This document shows, one piece after another, positions 25,747 to 36,066 of a stretch of DNA of 64,000 nucleotides. The stretch lies in NCBI RefSeq assembly GCF_000376565.1, contig NZ_BARG01000058.1, forward strand, positions 1 through 64,000. Reading direction: 5' to 3'. A program made the position numbers and the translations under genes. Position 1 is the stretch's first letter, and each line of letters starts with the position of its first letter. Below the pieces are notes generated by a model. That model was not told the origin of the DNA. It searched no databases and worked only from the letters and a program-made list of their open reading frames with translations. This stretch comes from Streptomyces hokutonensis (GTDB lineage: Bacteria > Actinomycetota > Actinomycetes > Streptomycetales > Streptomycetaceae).

Positions 25747-28700
25747 CTACACCCGTCGGCTCTCCAACGGCCCCAGGTACAGCGCCGGCAGACCCCCCGT
25801 GTCGATCACGAGCCGCTGCAGCACCACCGTCGGGTCCACCATCCAGAACTTCAACCGGTGGACCCCGGCCTTCGTCACGGAGTGTTTCGTCGACGTCGCG
25901 TTGACGTTGTCGGAGGTGTTGCGGGCCCACACCGCGTTCAACAGCCCGTCATCAGCACCGACGTTGATGTCGACGGTCTCGATCGGCCCGTCGTCGAGCG
26001 AGACGCCGTAGCGCAGACCGCCCGTCGGCAACGCAGGGTTACGAGGGGACAGATACGCCCACACCGTCACCTCGCCCCCGGAAGCCGCCCCCAACAGGCT
26101 CACCTCGTACTCCAGCCGCGGCGAACCCGCCCCGCCCGGCGTCTGCCGGGGCAGCGTCACGGGCCACGGCGTCACCCCCGCCCCCGTCCGCCCGATGCCG
26201 TCGATACGGCGCCACCCGCCGACCGCCCGTTCGTAGTGCTCCGCGTCGATCGCCACATAACCGCCCGCCTCCACGAACCCCCGCAACCCGCGGGCCGACG
26301 GCTTCTCGGCGACGCAGGTGACAGCCACCGACGCCCCCGCACCGGTCACCGTCAGCACCCCCTCCGCACGCCCCACCGGCACCCGGGCCCAGTCCACCCC
26401 CACCTCCACCCGCACCTGCCGCTCCACCCGCCCCCGCGGCCGCTCCACCACCAACCACGGCACCGCCGACGTATCGATCCGGTAGTCGAAGGCCGTACGC
26501 CCCCGGTTGAACACCTCGACGAACTGCTGCGGCCGGGTCTGGTACGGACTGAAGACCGGCAGGACGGGCGCCGCCCCCGCCCCACCCCCCGGCCACCACA
26601 CCCCCGTCTCCGAACCGTCCACCGCCACCCCCAGTTCCGCCCGCTCCCCCACCTCGATCCGCCGCACCGCCGGAAACAGCACGTCCGGCAGCGCCACGTT
26701 GTCCCGCTCGGGCTGCTGCCAGCCGGCATTGGGCCCGTACCGCTCCACATCCCCGTAGTCGATGTGGGGCTGCGTCTGGAAGCCGTGCCATTTCCCGCCC
26801 GCCACCGCCGAGTTGAAGTGGTCGGCCAACGCGAAGTCCGTCGCCAGCCCGGCCTCCGCCGTGTCCGCGAGGTCGTTCGTCGCGGCCCGGCCCTGCGCCG
26901 CGTAGAGCAGGTTCGTGAACTCGGCCGACCGCAGCTCGTACAGGTTGGCGGTCGCCAGCACCTCGTACCCGACGAGTTCGAACCACGCGTCCCGCACCCC
27001 ACCGCCACCCGGCAATCGCCGCCCGATCCGCTCGGCCCGTCGCCCCAGCTCCCGCCACTCCTCCGTGACCCGCTCCAACTCCCGGTGCCCGAAGGCGAAC
27101 GGCGTCTGCTGGTCGTCGGGGACCACCTGGCCGTCGACGAGAGTGATCCGCCGGTTCAGCAGTTCCGGCTTGCGGCGCGCCTGCAACTGCCCGTACTCCG
27201 CGAGGACGGAAGCGATCTCCTGCGACAGGGCGGCTCCGAAGTTCTGCCGCGCGTACCGCCGTTCCCACTCCCCGAGCCGCGTGAGATCCCAATCCCCGGG
27301 ATTCCAGGCGTAGTTGAGGAAGAATTCGGCCGGCAGCTCGTTCCCCTTCAGGTCGCCCACATTCGCGACCCACAGCCCACGGTTCCCGTACGCGTGCGCC
27401 GCGTGCAGTTGCTCCCACACGTTCCGCAGGTTCGCCGTGTCCACCCACTTGTAGTTCCGCCCGGAGCCCACATAGTCGAAGTGGTAGTACAGCCCGTAGC
27501 CTCCGGCCCGATCGCCCTCCCCCGCATCCGGATGCCTGCGGATGTTCCCCCAGTTGTCGTCCGTCAGTACGACCGTCACGTCGTCCGGGGCCCTCAACCC
27601 CCGGTCCCAGTACCGCTGGACCTCCTTGTACAGCGTCCACACCTGCGGGGTCTCCGCCGCCGGGCGGCCCGTCACCTCCTCGATGATCTGGCGTTGCGCC
27701 GTGATGATCTCCCGCATCAGCTCGATGCCGTCTCCGTCCGGCAGGCTCGTGTCGCCGTTGCCGCGCATGCCGAGCGTGACGACGCCCTCGAAGCCCTGGT
27801 CGACCATGCGCTGCACTCCGGCGCGCCAATAGGCGCGGATCGCCTGGGAGTTGAGCCGGTACGACCACTCGCCCGTGCCGCCGTACGGATCGTGTCCCGG
27901 TGTCACGATCGCGCCGGAGGAGTCGCGGACGGCGGCGACCGCGTGCCGGTTCCACTCCTCGATGCCGCGCATCATCGGCGCCTCGTGCGACGTGCCCATG
28001 ACAACCCCGTACTCCGAAGCCCGCCGGTAGTTCTCCGGGTCGTCCTCCGCGAAGGCCCGCCCCCACACCGCCGGCCAGAGGTAGTTCCCCTTCAGCCGCA
28101 GCAGCACCTCGAAGACCTTGCCGTAGAAGTCCGCGGTGAAGCCGCCCGGATACCCCGGCGCCCTGCCCGGCCCGAAGTACGCCGGCGCCCAGGTCCCCAG
28201 CGCCGGGTTCTCGTCGTTGATGAAGAAGCCGCGGTACTTCACCGCCGGCGTGCCCTGCGAGTACCGGCCCGGCAGCACCCACACCTCGTCGCGCCGCGTC
28301 GGCGGTACGTCGTCCCACCAGTGCCAGGGCGAGACCCCGATGCCGTACGAGACGTCGTAGGCGCCGAAGATCGTGCCGCGCGGGTCGCTCCCCGCGACGA
28401 CGAACGCCCGGTCCACCCCCGGCATCGGACGCTCGACCACCGTCTGCAGCGAGGTCTCCCACCTGCCACGGATCCCGGAGACATCCAGTTTCCCGGCGGC
28501 CACCAAGCCGTCGATCAGCGCGCTGCGGCCGATCGTGCCGACCAGCACCGCCGTACGGGCGAGCGCGCTTCCGGGGCGTACGCCCGTGACGCGTTCGATG
28601 TCGGCCCGCAGATCCCCTGCTACCCGTACGACTCCGGGGTGATCGTCGGGGTCCACCACGACCGGGGCGCCGACCAGGGGGAAGGCACCCGTCGTACGCG

Positions 28701-28812
28701 AGAAGGAGATGTACGCACCCGCCTGGACGGACCGGGGGACCCCCGACGACAGCATCGGCACCGCGGCAAGTCCCGCGCCCAGAACGGCTCTTCGGCTCAC
28801 GTACCCACTCAT
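25747..28812 (-). CDS. Secreted glycoside hydrolase family 115 protein (xylan alpha-glucuronidase type)
   Basis: The 1021-residue protein carries a twin-arginine-like signal (YVSRRAVLGAGLAAVPML). GH115 enzymes remove 4-O-methylglucuronic acid side chains from xylan. Matching features are the RGFFINDENPALGTWAPAYF block near residue 210, then KGNYLWPAVWGRAFAEDDPE, and VVLTDDNWGNIRRHPD. The C-terminal 150 or so residues form a carbohydrate-binding-like beta domain ending LVIDTGGLPALYLGPLESRR. It heads a minus-strand run that continues into two WXG-like genes and a lipoprotein; the functional link is unclear. Confidence 0.88.
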   Translation of the reverse strand: MSGYVSRRAVLGAGLAAVPMLSSGVPRSVQAGAYISFSRTTGAFPLVGAPVVVDPDDHPGVVRVAGDLRADIERVTGVRPGSALARTAVLVGTIGRSALIDGLVAAGKLDVSGIRGRWETSLQTVVERPMPGVDRAFVVAGSDPRGTIFGAYDVSYGIGVSPWHWWDDVPPTRRDEVWVLPGRYSQGTPAVKYRGFFINDENPALGTWAPAYFGPGRAPGYPGGFTADFYGKVFEVLLRLKGNYLWPAVWGRAFAEDDPENYRRASEYGVVMGTSHEAPMMRGIEEWNRHAVAAVRDSSGAIVTPGHDPYGGTGEWSYRLNSQAIRAYWRAGVQRMVDQGFEGVVTLGMRGNGDTSLPDGDGIELMREIITAQRQIIEEVTGRPAAETPQVWTLYKEVQRYWDRGLRAPDDVTVVLTDDNWGNIRRHPDAGEGDRAGGYGLYYHFDYVGSGRNYKWVDTANLRNVWEQLHAAHAYGNRGLWVANVGDLKGNELPAEFFLNYAWNPGDWDLTRLGEWERRYARQNFGAALSQEIASVLAEYGQLQARRKPELLNRRITLVDGQVVPDDQQTPFAFGHRELERVTEEWRELGRRAERIGRRLPGGGGVRDAWFELVGYEVLATANLYELRSAEFTNLLYAAQGRAATNDLADTAEAGLATDFALADHFNSAVAGGKWHGFQTQPHIDYGDVERYGPNAGWQQPERDNVALPDVLFPAVRRIEVGERAELGVAVDGSETGVWWPGGGAGAAPVLPVFSPYQTRPQQFVEVFNRGRTAFDYRIDTSAVPWLVVERPRGRVERQVRVEVGVDWARVPVGRAEGVLTVTGAGASVAVTCVAEKPSARGLRGFVEAGGYVAIDAEHYERAVGGWRRIDGIGRTGAGVTPWPVTLPRQTPGGAGSPRLEYEVSLLGAASGGEVTVWAYLSPRNPALPTGGLRYGVSLDDGPIETVDINVGADDGLLNAVWARNTSDNVNATSTKHSVTKAGVHRLKFWMVDPTVVLQRLVIDTGGLPALYLGPLESRRV

Positions 28813-28932
28813 GACTCATCCCTCCCACGCGAATTTGCTCAGCGGCATGACAAATGGTGGGACGAGCGACCGGAGGGGACAACGGGTCGTGCGCGCCGAA
28901 TAGTTTCGTAACAGCGGCCCCACGACAGCAAA

Positions 28933-28964
28933 GAGGCCCGTACGACCGAAGTCGTACGGGCCTC
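28933..28964 (-). terminator. tuf terminator with UUCG tetraloop
   Basis: GAGGCCCGTACGAC, four loop bases, and its exact complement form a 14-bp stem 31 bases after the tuf stop. On the minus-strand transcript the loop reads TTCG, an exceptionally stable tetraloop, and a short T-rich run follows. Confidence 0.85.
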
Positions 28965-28994
28965 CCCGGAAACTACAACCGGGTCAGATCAGAA

Positions 28995-30188
<1,194 letters not shown>

Positions 30189-30260
30189 TGGGGTCCTCCT
30201 GCGGAGTGGTTCTGGTACGCCTTACTCATCGGCGCCAGGTGATCTTTGCTGGGATGCCGC

Positions 30261-30296
30261 CCGCCGGGGTCTGCCCTCCCGGGTGAGCCCCGGCGG
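30261..30296 (-). terminator. Partial attenuator hairpin between fusA and tuf
   Basis: CCGCCGGGG and CCCCGGCGG pair over 9 bp with an 18-base loop that holds an inner CCC/GGG stem. Lying between fusA and tuf, it could limit read-through so that tuf is partly expressed from its own promoter, as reported for Streptomyces tuf1. Confidence 0.4.
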
Positions 30297-30331
30297 TCGG
30301 TGTCAAGCCTAAAGCGTGCAAACGGTGTGTG

Positions 30332-32461
30332 TTACTCGCCCTTGGCCTTCGCGATGATCTCCTCGGCGACGTTCCGGGGAACCTCGGCGTAGGAGTCGAA
30401 CTGCATCGAGTAGCTTGCGCGACCCGAGGTCTTGCTGCGGAGGTCGCCGACGTAGCCGAACATCTCCGAGAGCGGCACGAGGCCCCTCACGACGCGGGCA
30501 CCGGCACGCTCCTCCATGGCCTGGATCTGACCACGGCGGGAGTTGATGTCGCCGATGACCTCGCCCATGTAGTCCTCGGGCGTGGTGACCTCGACGGCCA
30601 TCATCGGCTCGAGGAGCACGGGAGACGCCTTGCGGGCGGCCTCCTTGAACGCCTGCGAACCGGCGATCTTGAACGCGAGCTCGGAGGAGTCGACCTCGTG
30701 GTAGGCACCGTCGAGCAGCGTGATGCGGACGCCCGTCATCTCGTACCCGGCGAGGATGCCGAACTGCATGGCCTCCTGCGCACCGGCGTCCACCGACGGG
30801 ATGTACTCCCGCGGGATACGGCCACCGGTGACCTTGTTCACGAACTCGTACGCCGGACCGTCGGTCTCGGTGATCGGCTCGATCGCGATCTGCACCTTGG
30901 CGAACTGACCGGTACCACCGGTCTGCTTCTTGTGGGTGTAGTCCACGCGCTCGACGGCCTTACGGATCGTCTCACGGTAGGCGACCTGCGGCTTGCCGAC
31001 GTTGGCCTCGACCTTGAACTCACGGCGCATACGGTCGACCAGCACCTCGAGGTGCAGCTCGCCCATACCGCCGATGATCGTCTGGCCGGTCTCCTCGTCC
31101 GAGTGGACCTGGAAGGAGGGGTCCTCCTCCGCGAGACGCTGGATGGCGACACCCAGCTTCTCCTGGTCGCCCTTGGACTTGGGCTCGATCGCGACCTGGA
31201 TGACCGGCGCCGGGAAGTCCATGGACTCCAGGATCACCGGGTTCTTGTCGTCGGACAGCGTCTCACCGGTGGTGGTCTGCTTCAGGCCCATGACGGCGAC
31301 GATGTCGCCGGCGCCCACCGAGTCGATCTCCTCACGCTTGTTCGCGTGCATGCGGTAGATCTTGCCGATGCGCTCCTTCTTGCCCTTGACCGAGTTCAGC
31401 ACTGCCGAACCCGCCTCCAGGCGGCCCGAGTAGACCCGGACGAAGGTGAGCTTGCCCAGGTGCGGGTCGCTCATGATCTTGAACGCGAGCGCGGACAGCG
31501 GCTCGTCCACGGACGGCTTGCGCTTGACGACGACCTCGGGGTCCTTGACGTCGTGGCCCTCGATGGCCTCGACGTCGAGCGGGGTCGGCAGGTAGCGCAC
31601 GACCGCGTCGAGCAGGGGCTGGACGCCCTTGTTCTTGAACGCGGTGCCACAGAACACCGGGGTGACCGTGGTGTCCTTGGACTTGCCGGACGCGATGGTG
31701 ATACGACGGATCGCGGCGTACAGCTGCTCCTCGGTGGGCTCCTGGCCCTCCAGGTACAGCTCCATGATCTCTTCGTCGTTCTCCGCGACGGCCTCGACGA
31801 GCTTGTTGTGCCACTCCTCGGCGGCCTCGGTGTGCGTGGCCGGGATGTCGACGACGTCGTACATCTCGCCCTTCGCAGCCTCGGCGGACCACACGAGCGC
31901 CTTCATGCGGACCAGGTCCACAACGCCCTTGAAGTCCATCTCGGCACCGATCGGCAGCTGCATGACGAGCGGCTGGGCGCCCAGGCGGTCCGAGATCATG
32001 TCCACGCAGCGGTGGAACTCGGCGCCGGTACGGTCCAGCTTGTTCACGAAGCAGATGCGCGGCACGCCGTAACGGTCGGCCTGACGCCACACCGTCTCGG
32101 ACTGCGGCTCGACACCGGCGACACCGTCGAACACCGTGACGGCACCGTCGAGGACGCGCAGCGAGCGCTCCACCTCGACCGTGAAGTCGACGTGCCCCGG
32201 GGTGTCGATGATGTTGATCGTGTAGTCGTTGTCCTCAAGCGGCCAGTGACAGGTGGTGGCAGCAGAGGTGATCGTGATGCCACGCTCCTGCTCCTGCTCC
32301 ATCCAGTCCATGGTGGCGGCGCCGTCGTGGACTTCACCGATCTTGTAGCTGACGCCGGTGTAGAAGAGGATCCGCTCGGTGGTGGTCGTCTTGCCCGCGT
32401 CGATGTGGGCCATGATCCCGATGTTGCGGACCTTGGCCAGGTCAAGTGAAGTGGTAGCCAT
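30332..32461 (-). CDS. fusA: Elongation factor G
   Basis: EF-G (709 aa) drives translocation and ribosome recycling. It has the G1 motif AHIDAGKTTTTERIL near residue 20, DTPGHVDFTVEVERSLRVLD (G3), NKLDRTGA (G4) and the C-terminal EF-G domains IV/V (GEVIGDINSRRGQIQAMEER, LRSKTSGRASYSMQFDSYAE). It lies in the standard rpsL-rpsG-fusA-tuf order. Confidence 0.99.
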   Translation of the reverse strand: MATTSLDLAKVRNIGIMAHIDAGKTTTTERILFYTGVSYKIGEVHDGAATMDWMEQEQERGITITSAATTCHWPLEDNDYTINIIDTPGHVDFTVEVERSLRVLDGAVTVFDGVAGVEPQSETVWRQADRYGVPRICFVNKLDRTGAEFHRCVDMISDRLGAQPLVMQLPIGAEMDFKGVVDLVRMKALVWSAEAAKGEMYDVVDIPATHTEAAEEWHNKLVEAVAENDEEIMELYLEGQEPTEEQLYAAIRRITIASGKSKDTTVTPVFCGTAFKNKGVQPLLDAVVRYLPTPLDVEAIEGHDVKDPEVVVKRKPSVDEPLSALAFKIMSDPHLGKLTFVRVYSGRLEAGSAVLNSVKGKKERIGKIYRMHANKREEIDSVGAGDIVAVMGLKQTTTGETLSDDKNPVILESMDFPAPVIQVAIEPKSKGDQEKLGVAIQRLAEEDPSFQVHSDEETGQTIIGGMGELHLEVLVDRMRREFKVEANVGKPQVAYRETIRKAVERVDYTHKKQTGGTGQFAKVQIAIEPITETDGPAYEFVNKVTGGRIPREYIPSVDAGAQEAMQFGILAGYEMTGVRITLLDGAYHEVDSSELAFKIAGSQAFKEAARKASPVLLEPMMAVEVTTPEDYMGEVIGDINSRRGQIQAMEERAGARVVRGLVPLSEMFGYVGDLRSKTSGRASYSMQFDSYAEVPRNVAEEIIAKAKGE

Positions 32462-32500
32462 AAGGCTTCAGTCTTCTCTCGGTCTCGATGGGGTCTGCGA

Positions 32501-32971
32501 CTACCAGCGGTAGTGCGCGAAGGCCTTGTTGGACTCGGCCATCTTGTGGGTGTCCTCGCGCTTCTTGACGGCCGCGCCGAGGCCGTTCGAAGCGTCGAGA
32601 AGTTCGTTGAGCAGACGCTCGGTCATGGTCTTCTCGCGACGGGCGCGGGAGTAACCGACCAGCCAGCGCAGCGCGAGCGTGTTGGCGCGACCGGGCTTGA
32701 CCTCGATCGGAACCTGGTACGTCGCACCACCGACACGGCGGGACTTGACCTCGAGCGTGGGCTTGATGTTCTCCAGCGCGCGCTTCAGCGTGATGACCGG
32801 GTCGTTGCTGGTCTTCTCGCGCAGGCCCTCCATGGCGCCGTACACGATGCGCTCGGCGGTGGAGCGCTTGCCGTTCAGCAGCACCTTGTTGATCAGGGAG
32901 GTGACAAGAGGAGAACCGTAGACCGGGTCGATGATGACCGGGCGCTTCGGGGCGGGGCCCTTACGAGGCAT
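32501..32971 (-). CDS. rpsG: 30S ribosomal protein S7
   Basis: S7 (156 aa) organises the 3-prime domain of 16S rRNA. It begins MPRKGPAPKRPVIIDPVYGS and ends MAESNKAFAHYRW, both typical of actinobacterial S7, with VGGATYQVPIEVKPGRANTL in the middle. In E. coli S7 regulates the str operon by binding the rpsL-rpsG spacer; here that spacer is only three bases, so that mechanism is unlikely. Confidence 0.99.
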   Translation of the reverse strand: MPRKGPAPKRPVIIDPVYGSPLVTSLINKVLLNGKRSTAERIVYGAMEGLREKTSNDPVITLKRALENIKPTLEVKSRRVGGATYQVPIEVKPGRANTLALRWLVGYSRARREKTMTERLLNELLDASNGLGAAVKKREDTHKMAESNKAFAHYRW

Positions 32972-32974
32972 TTT

Positions 32975-33346
32975 CTACTTCTCCTTCTTGGCGCCGTAGC
33001 GGCTGCGGGCCTGCTTGCGGTTCTTGACACCCTGGGTGTCAAGGGAGCCGCGGATGATCTTGTAGCGAACACCGGGCAGGTCCTTCACACGACCGCCACG
33101 CACGAGCACGATGGAGTGCTCCTGCAGGTTGTGTCCCTCACCCGGAATGTAGGCCGTGACCTCGATCCCGCTGGTCAGACGCACACGCGCGACCTTACGC
33201 AGGGCCGAGTTCGGCTTCTTCGGGGTGGTCGTGAACACACGCGTGCAGACGCCGCGACGCTGAGGGGAACCCTCGAGTGCGGGCGTCTTGTTCTTCTCGA
33301 CCTTGTCCTGCCGGCCCTTCCGGACCAGCTGCTGGATCGTAGGCAC
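32975..33346 (-). CDS. rpsL: 30S ribosomal protein S12
   Basis: S12 (123 aa) monitors decoding in the A site. It starts at a GTG (MPTIQQLVRKGRQDKVEKNK) and carries TTTPKKPNSALRKVARV and GGRVKDLPGVRYKIIRGSLD. The lysines corresponding to streptomycin-resistance positions 43 and 88 are the wild-type ones. It leads the str operon. Confidence 0.99.
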   Translation of the reverse strand: MPTIQQLVRKGRQDKVEKNKTPALEGSPQRRGVCTRVFTTTPKKPNSALRKVARVRLTSGIEVTAYIPGEGHNLQEHSIVLVRGGRVKDLPGVRYKIIRGSLDTQGVKNRKQARSRYGAKKEK

Positions 33347-33395
33347 TACTTCTCCGGTTTCTGTGTGCCGATGGTGAAGCTAACCTGGAACGTCG

Positions 33396-33420
33396 CCGAC
33401 CCACGCGGTCGGGTGTGTCG
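33396..33420 (-). promoter_or_regulatory. 25-nt leader element shared with the rpsJ transcript
   Basis: These 25 bases are identical to 16427-16451 ahead of rpsJ. Here the element lies 49 bases upstream of the rpsL GTG, between the promoter and the gene, so it is in the 5-prime untranslated RNA. See the rpsJ entry for possible folds. Confidence 0.65.
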
Positions 33421-33540
33421 AATCCCGCAGACTTTCGCCGGGTAGCAAAAGGGGCGCAGATTGCGGTGGCCAGTGTCGGCCCCCTTAGTGCGGTTCAAGG
33501 CACGCACGAGGGCCAGGGCACACCCCAGGCACAAGGTCTG

Positions 33541-33569
33541 AGCGTACCTACCTCATTCGCTGCGGTCAA
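33541..33569 (-). promoter_or_regulatory. str-operon (rpsL) promoter
   Basis: On the minus strand TTGACC (33564-33569), a 17-base spacer and TACGCT (33541-33546) match the HrdB-type consensus. Transcription would start about 190 bases upstream of rpsL. The 309-bp gap 33347-33655 otherwise holds only the leader. Confidence 0.7.
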
Positions 33570-33655
33570 AACAAATGGGTGTCACCCACGGCTCGGCACG
33601 GAACAAGCCGAAGCCGCACCCCCTCCGCGATCTTCGAATCTACGGCTCGGAGGGG

Positions 33656-34201
33656 TCAGTTCGAGCTCACGCCGGCCACCACCAGCAGCATCAGGAACAG
33701 GGTCCAGGCGCTGACCGCGAGCCACCCGAAGACCAGTCCGGTCAGCGCCATCCCGTCGCCGATCTCGTCGGTCCGGCGTATCTCCGCGCGGGCGGTGTGG
33801 CCCAGGATCACCGCGGGGATGCCGGTCAGGCCCAGCGTCGGCACGGTCAGCAGGCCGCAGACCAGGGCGCCGACCGCCTTGCCGTTGGTCGGCGGCAGCG
33901 GAGCCGGCAGGAAGGTCGGCGGCACCGGACGGAAACCGGGCGGCGGCACCTGGACGACCGTCGCCTGCGGGCCCTGGGGCAGATCGGCGACCAGCAGCAT
34001 CAGCTCGCCGACCGTCCGGGCGTCGTAGGCCCGCGCGACCCGCTTCTCCAGCTCGTCCTCGCGCAGCCGCCCCTCGGCGAAGCCCGCGCGGAGGACGTCC
34101 ACGGCGCGCTCGCGGTCGGCGGTCGCCGCCAGCATCGACGACCCGCCCTGTCCGTGCCACGGCTGCGGTCCCTGCCCCTGCCACGGTGTCGGGTACGACA
34201 C
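33656..34201 (-). CDS. DUF1707/DUF4190-type membrane protein
   Basis: The 181-residue product is read from a GTG preceded by GGGAGGTGTTCC. After a Gln/Pro/Gly-rich start (SYPTPWQGQGPQPWHGQG), residues about 27-75 match DUF1707 (ADRERAVDVLRAGFAEGRLR, YDARTVGELMLLVADLP). The C-terminal half has two membrane helices in DUF4190 style (VGALVCGLLTVPTLGLTGIP and LVFGWLAVSAWTLFLMLLVV). It is divergent from the Crp/Fnr gene. Function unknown. Confidence 0.85.
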   Translation of the reverse strand: MSYPTPWQGQGPQPWHGQGGSSMLAATADRERAVDVLRAGFAEGRLREDELEKRVARAYDARTVGELMLLVADLPQGPQATVVQVPPPGFRPVPPTFLPAPLPPTNGKAVGALVCGLLTVPTLGLTGIPAVILGHTARAEIRRTDEIGDGMALTGLVFGWLAVSAWTLFLMLLVVAGVSSN

Positions 34202-34431
34202 GGAACACCTCCCCCGGCGCCGGAGACCGAATGCCTCCATGATGCTCCAACGTGTCGAAAAGGGCACTGGTTCCCCACCGGACGCCTCCCCGGCCGCGGC
34301 GGCCCCGATGGCGTGAACCCGCATGCTGACCGACCGGCTTCCGCCAGTGGCCGGTTTCCGCGCTTTCACTCTCCGCGACTCCGTGCTTTCAGTACGTTGA
34401 TCGACCCACTGTCGGAATTCGGGGGATGTAA

Positions 34432-35187
34432 ATGACAACGGGGATATCGGCGTACACGCCCGACGACGGGGGTCTGGACGACCAGGTGCCGTTCCTGGCC
34501 CGGCTGGAGGGCGAGGACCGTTCGGCGCTGCTGGCCCTGGGACGCGCGCTGGACTTCACTCCCCGGATGGTCCTGGTCCGCCAGCACGAACCCTCCGCGC
34601 ACGTGCTCTTCCTCGTGCACGGCTGGACCAAGGTCACCGCCTCGGCCGCCAACGGCTACGAGGCCCTGCTCGCGCTGCGCGGCCCCGGCGACATCGTCGG
34701 CGAGTCGGCCGCGCTCACCGGGCGCCCCCGGTCGGCGACGGTGACCGCGCTGGAACCGGTGCGGGCGGTGGCGGTGGAGCGCGGCCAGTTCAAGGGCTTC
34801 CTCAACCGCTCGCCCGCCGCCTCCTTCGCCCTCCTCGGCCTCACCACGGACCGCACCCGCGCGGCCGACCGGCGCCGGCTGGAGTTCGCGTCGATGAGCG
34901 TGCGCGAACGGTTCGCCGTCCTGCTCCTGGACCTGACCCGCACCCACGGCCGCCGCACCCCCGACGGCATCGAACTCGCCGTACCCCTCAGCAAACAGGA
35001 GCTGGCCGGGTCGGTCGGCGCCTCCCGGGAGATGGTCCAGCGCCTGCTGAAGGAGTTACGGGACAAGGGGGCCGTAGCCACCGGCCGCCGCACGATGCTG
35101 ATCATGCGCCCGGACATCCTGCGCCGGATCGCGGCCGCAGGGCCGACGGCGGGGATTCCGTCGCCACCGGGGCCGGTGGAGGACTGA
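34432..35187 (+). CDS. Crp/Fnr-family transcriptional regulator
   Basis: The 251-residue protein has a cyclic-nucleotide-binding-like beta-roll (about 20-135, with HVLFLVHGWTKVTASAANGY and LRGPGDIVGESAALTGRPRS) and a C-terminal winged helix (PLSKQELAGSVGASREMVQR, residues about 183-203). GDIVGESAALTGRPRSATV matches the phosphate-binding cassette of the cNMP fold in outline (Gly-Glu and Arg-Ser/Ala), so nucleotide binding is possible. It precedes, on the same strand and across an 879-bp gap, an operon that begins with a nucleotidyl cyclase-like gene. Confidence 0.9.
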   Translation: MTTGISAYTPDDGGLDDQVPFLARLEGEDRSALLALGRALDFTPRMVLVRQHEPSAHVLFLVHGWTKVTASAANGYEALLALRGPGDIVGESAALTGRPRSATVTALEPVRAVAVERGQFKGFLNRSPAASFALLGLTTDRTRAADRRRLEFASMSVRERFAVLLLDLTRTHGRRTPDGIELAVPLSKQELAGSVGASREMVQRLLKELRDKGAVATGRRTMLIMRPDILRRIAAAGPTAGIPSPPGPVED

Positions 35188-35240
35188 GGATCGGGGCCCG
35201 CCCCGGGTCCGCGTGGTCCCGCCGGCCCCCGGGCCGCACA

Positions 35241-35725
35241 GTCCCGCCGTCCGCCCGGAGCCGAAGGGACGGGCCTCGCTCGCGGTGTCAGCTGCCGAGC
35301 AGATGTACTCGTACAGGCTGGATGCGGGCTTCGCCCGGTACAGCGGGAGTACGTGCCGGGCTCCGCGGGCGGGACCTTGCCCGCACGTTCCACGGCCGCC
35401 CGTCCGGCGAATCCTGTTGCAGACGCGGGGTGCGCGACGTCCCACCGTCCGCCCGGAGCCGGAGGGCAGGGCTCGCTCGCGGTGTCAGCTGCCGGGCGGA
35501 TGTACGCGTACCGCCTGGACGTGGGCTTCGGCCGGTACGGCGGGAGAACGTGCCGAGCTCCTCCACAGGCGGCCGGTACCTTGCCCGCACGTTCCACGGC
35601 CGCCCGTCCGGCGGATCCTGGTGCAGACGCGGGGTGCGCGACGTCCCGTCCTCCGCCCGGAACCGGAGGGCAGGACTCGCTCGCGGTGTCAGCTGCCGGG
35701 TGGATGTACTCGTACTGGAAGGGAC
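35241..35725. repeat. Tandem repeat of about 200 bp, two full copies plus a partial third
   Basis: Copies start at 35241, 35439 and 35643 (periods 198 and 204 bp); the third stops near 35725. Conserved blocks are TCGCTCGCGGTGTCAGCTGC, CTTGCCCGCACGTTCCACGG and GCAGACGCGGGGTGCGCGAC. Open frames run through but shift register between copies, so it does not look coding. The whole gap 35188-36066 holds no recognisable gene; the part after 35725 shows nothing I can name. Confidence 0.8.
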
Positions 35726-36066
35726 ATGCTCCGGCCTTCGGCTTTCGGCCGGTTCAGCGAGCGCGAGCGGGGACCAGGGCCCAGGCCGTCCGGTCGGCCG
35801 GTCAGGGTGCGGTGAGTTGGTGGGCGGACACGCGAGGCGGGCCCGCGCGACTTCGAGGCAGTGGGGTGCTCGGGCCACCCGCCCCGTGTCCCCGACCGGA
35901 CCGCCGGCCCCGCCCATCAACCCCCGCCGACCCCGACTGTGAACACCTTCACAGTCCAAGTGCGTCATCCTCCCTCACCGCTGATGCCCCGTCAGCCTCA
36001 CGCTGCTGCTCTGCACAAGCACGCCCCCGCGCAATCGGCACAAGCGCGCCCCCGTGAAAGGCGACC

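Noticed and set aside
25339..28911. Long open frames opposite the GH115 gene on the plus strand and in another minus frame
   Set aside because: Composition is Arg/Pro/His-rich with no domain. The GH115 frame has a signal peptide and family motifs.
32975..33346. Streptomycin-resistance changes in rpsL, and rifampicin-resistance changes in rpoB
   Set aside because: The S12 lysines in PKKPNSAL and GRVKDLPG and the RpoB rifampicin pocket are wild type.
35241..35725. CRISPR array
   Set aside because: The repeats are about 200 bp, contiguous, and imperfect, with no short repeat-spacer pattern and no cas genes.
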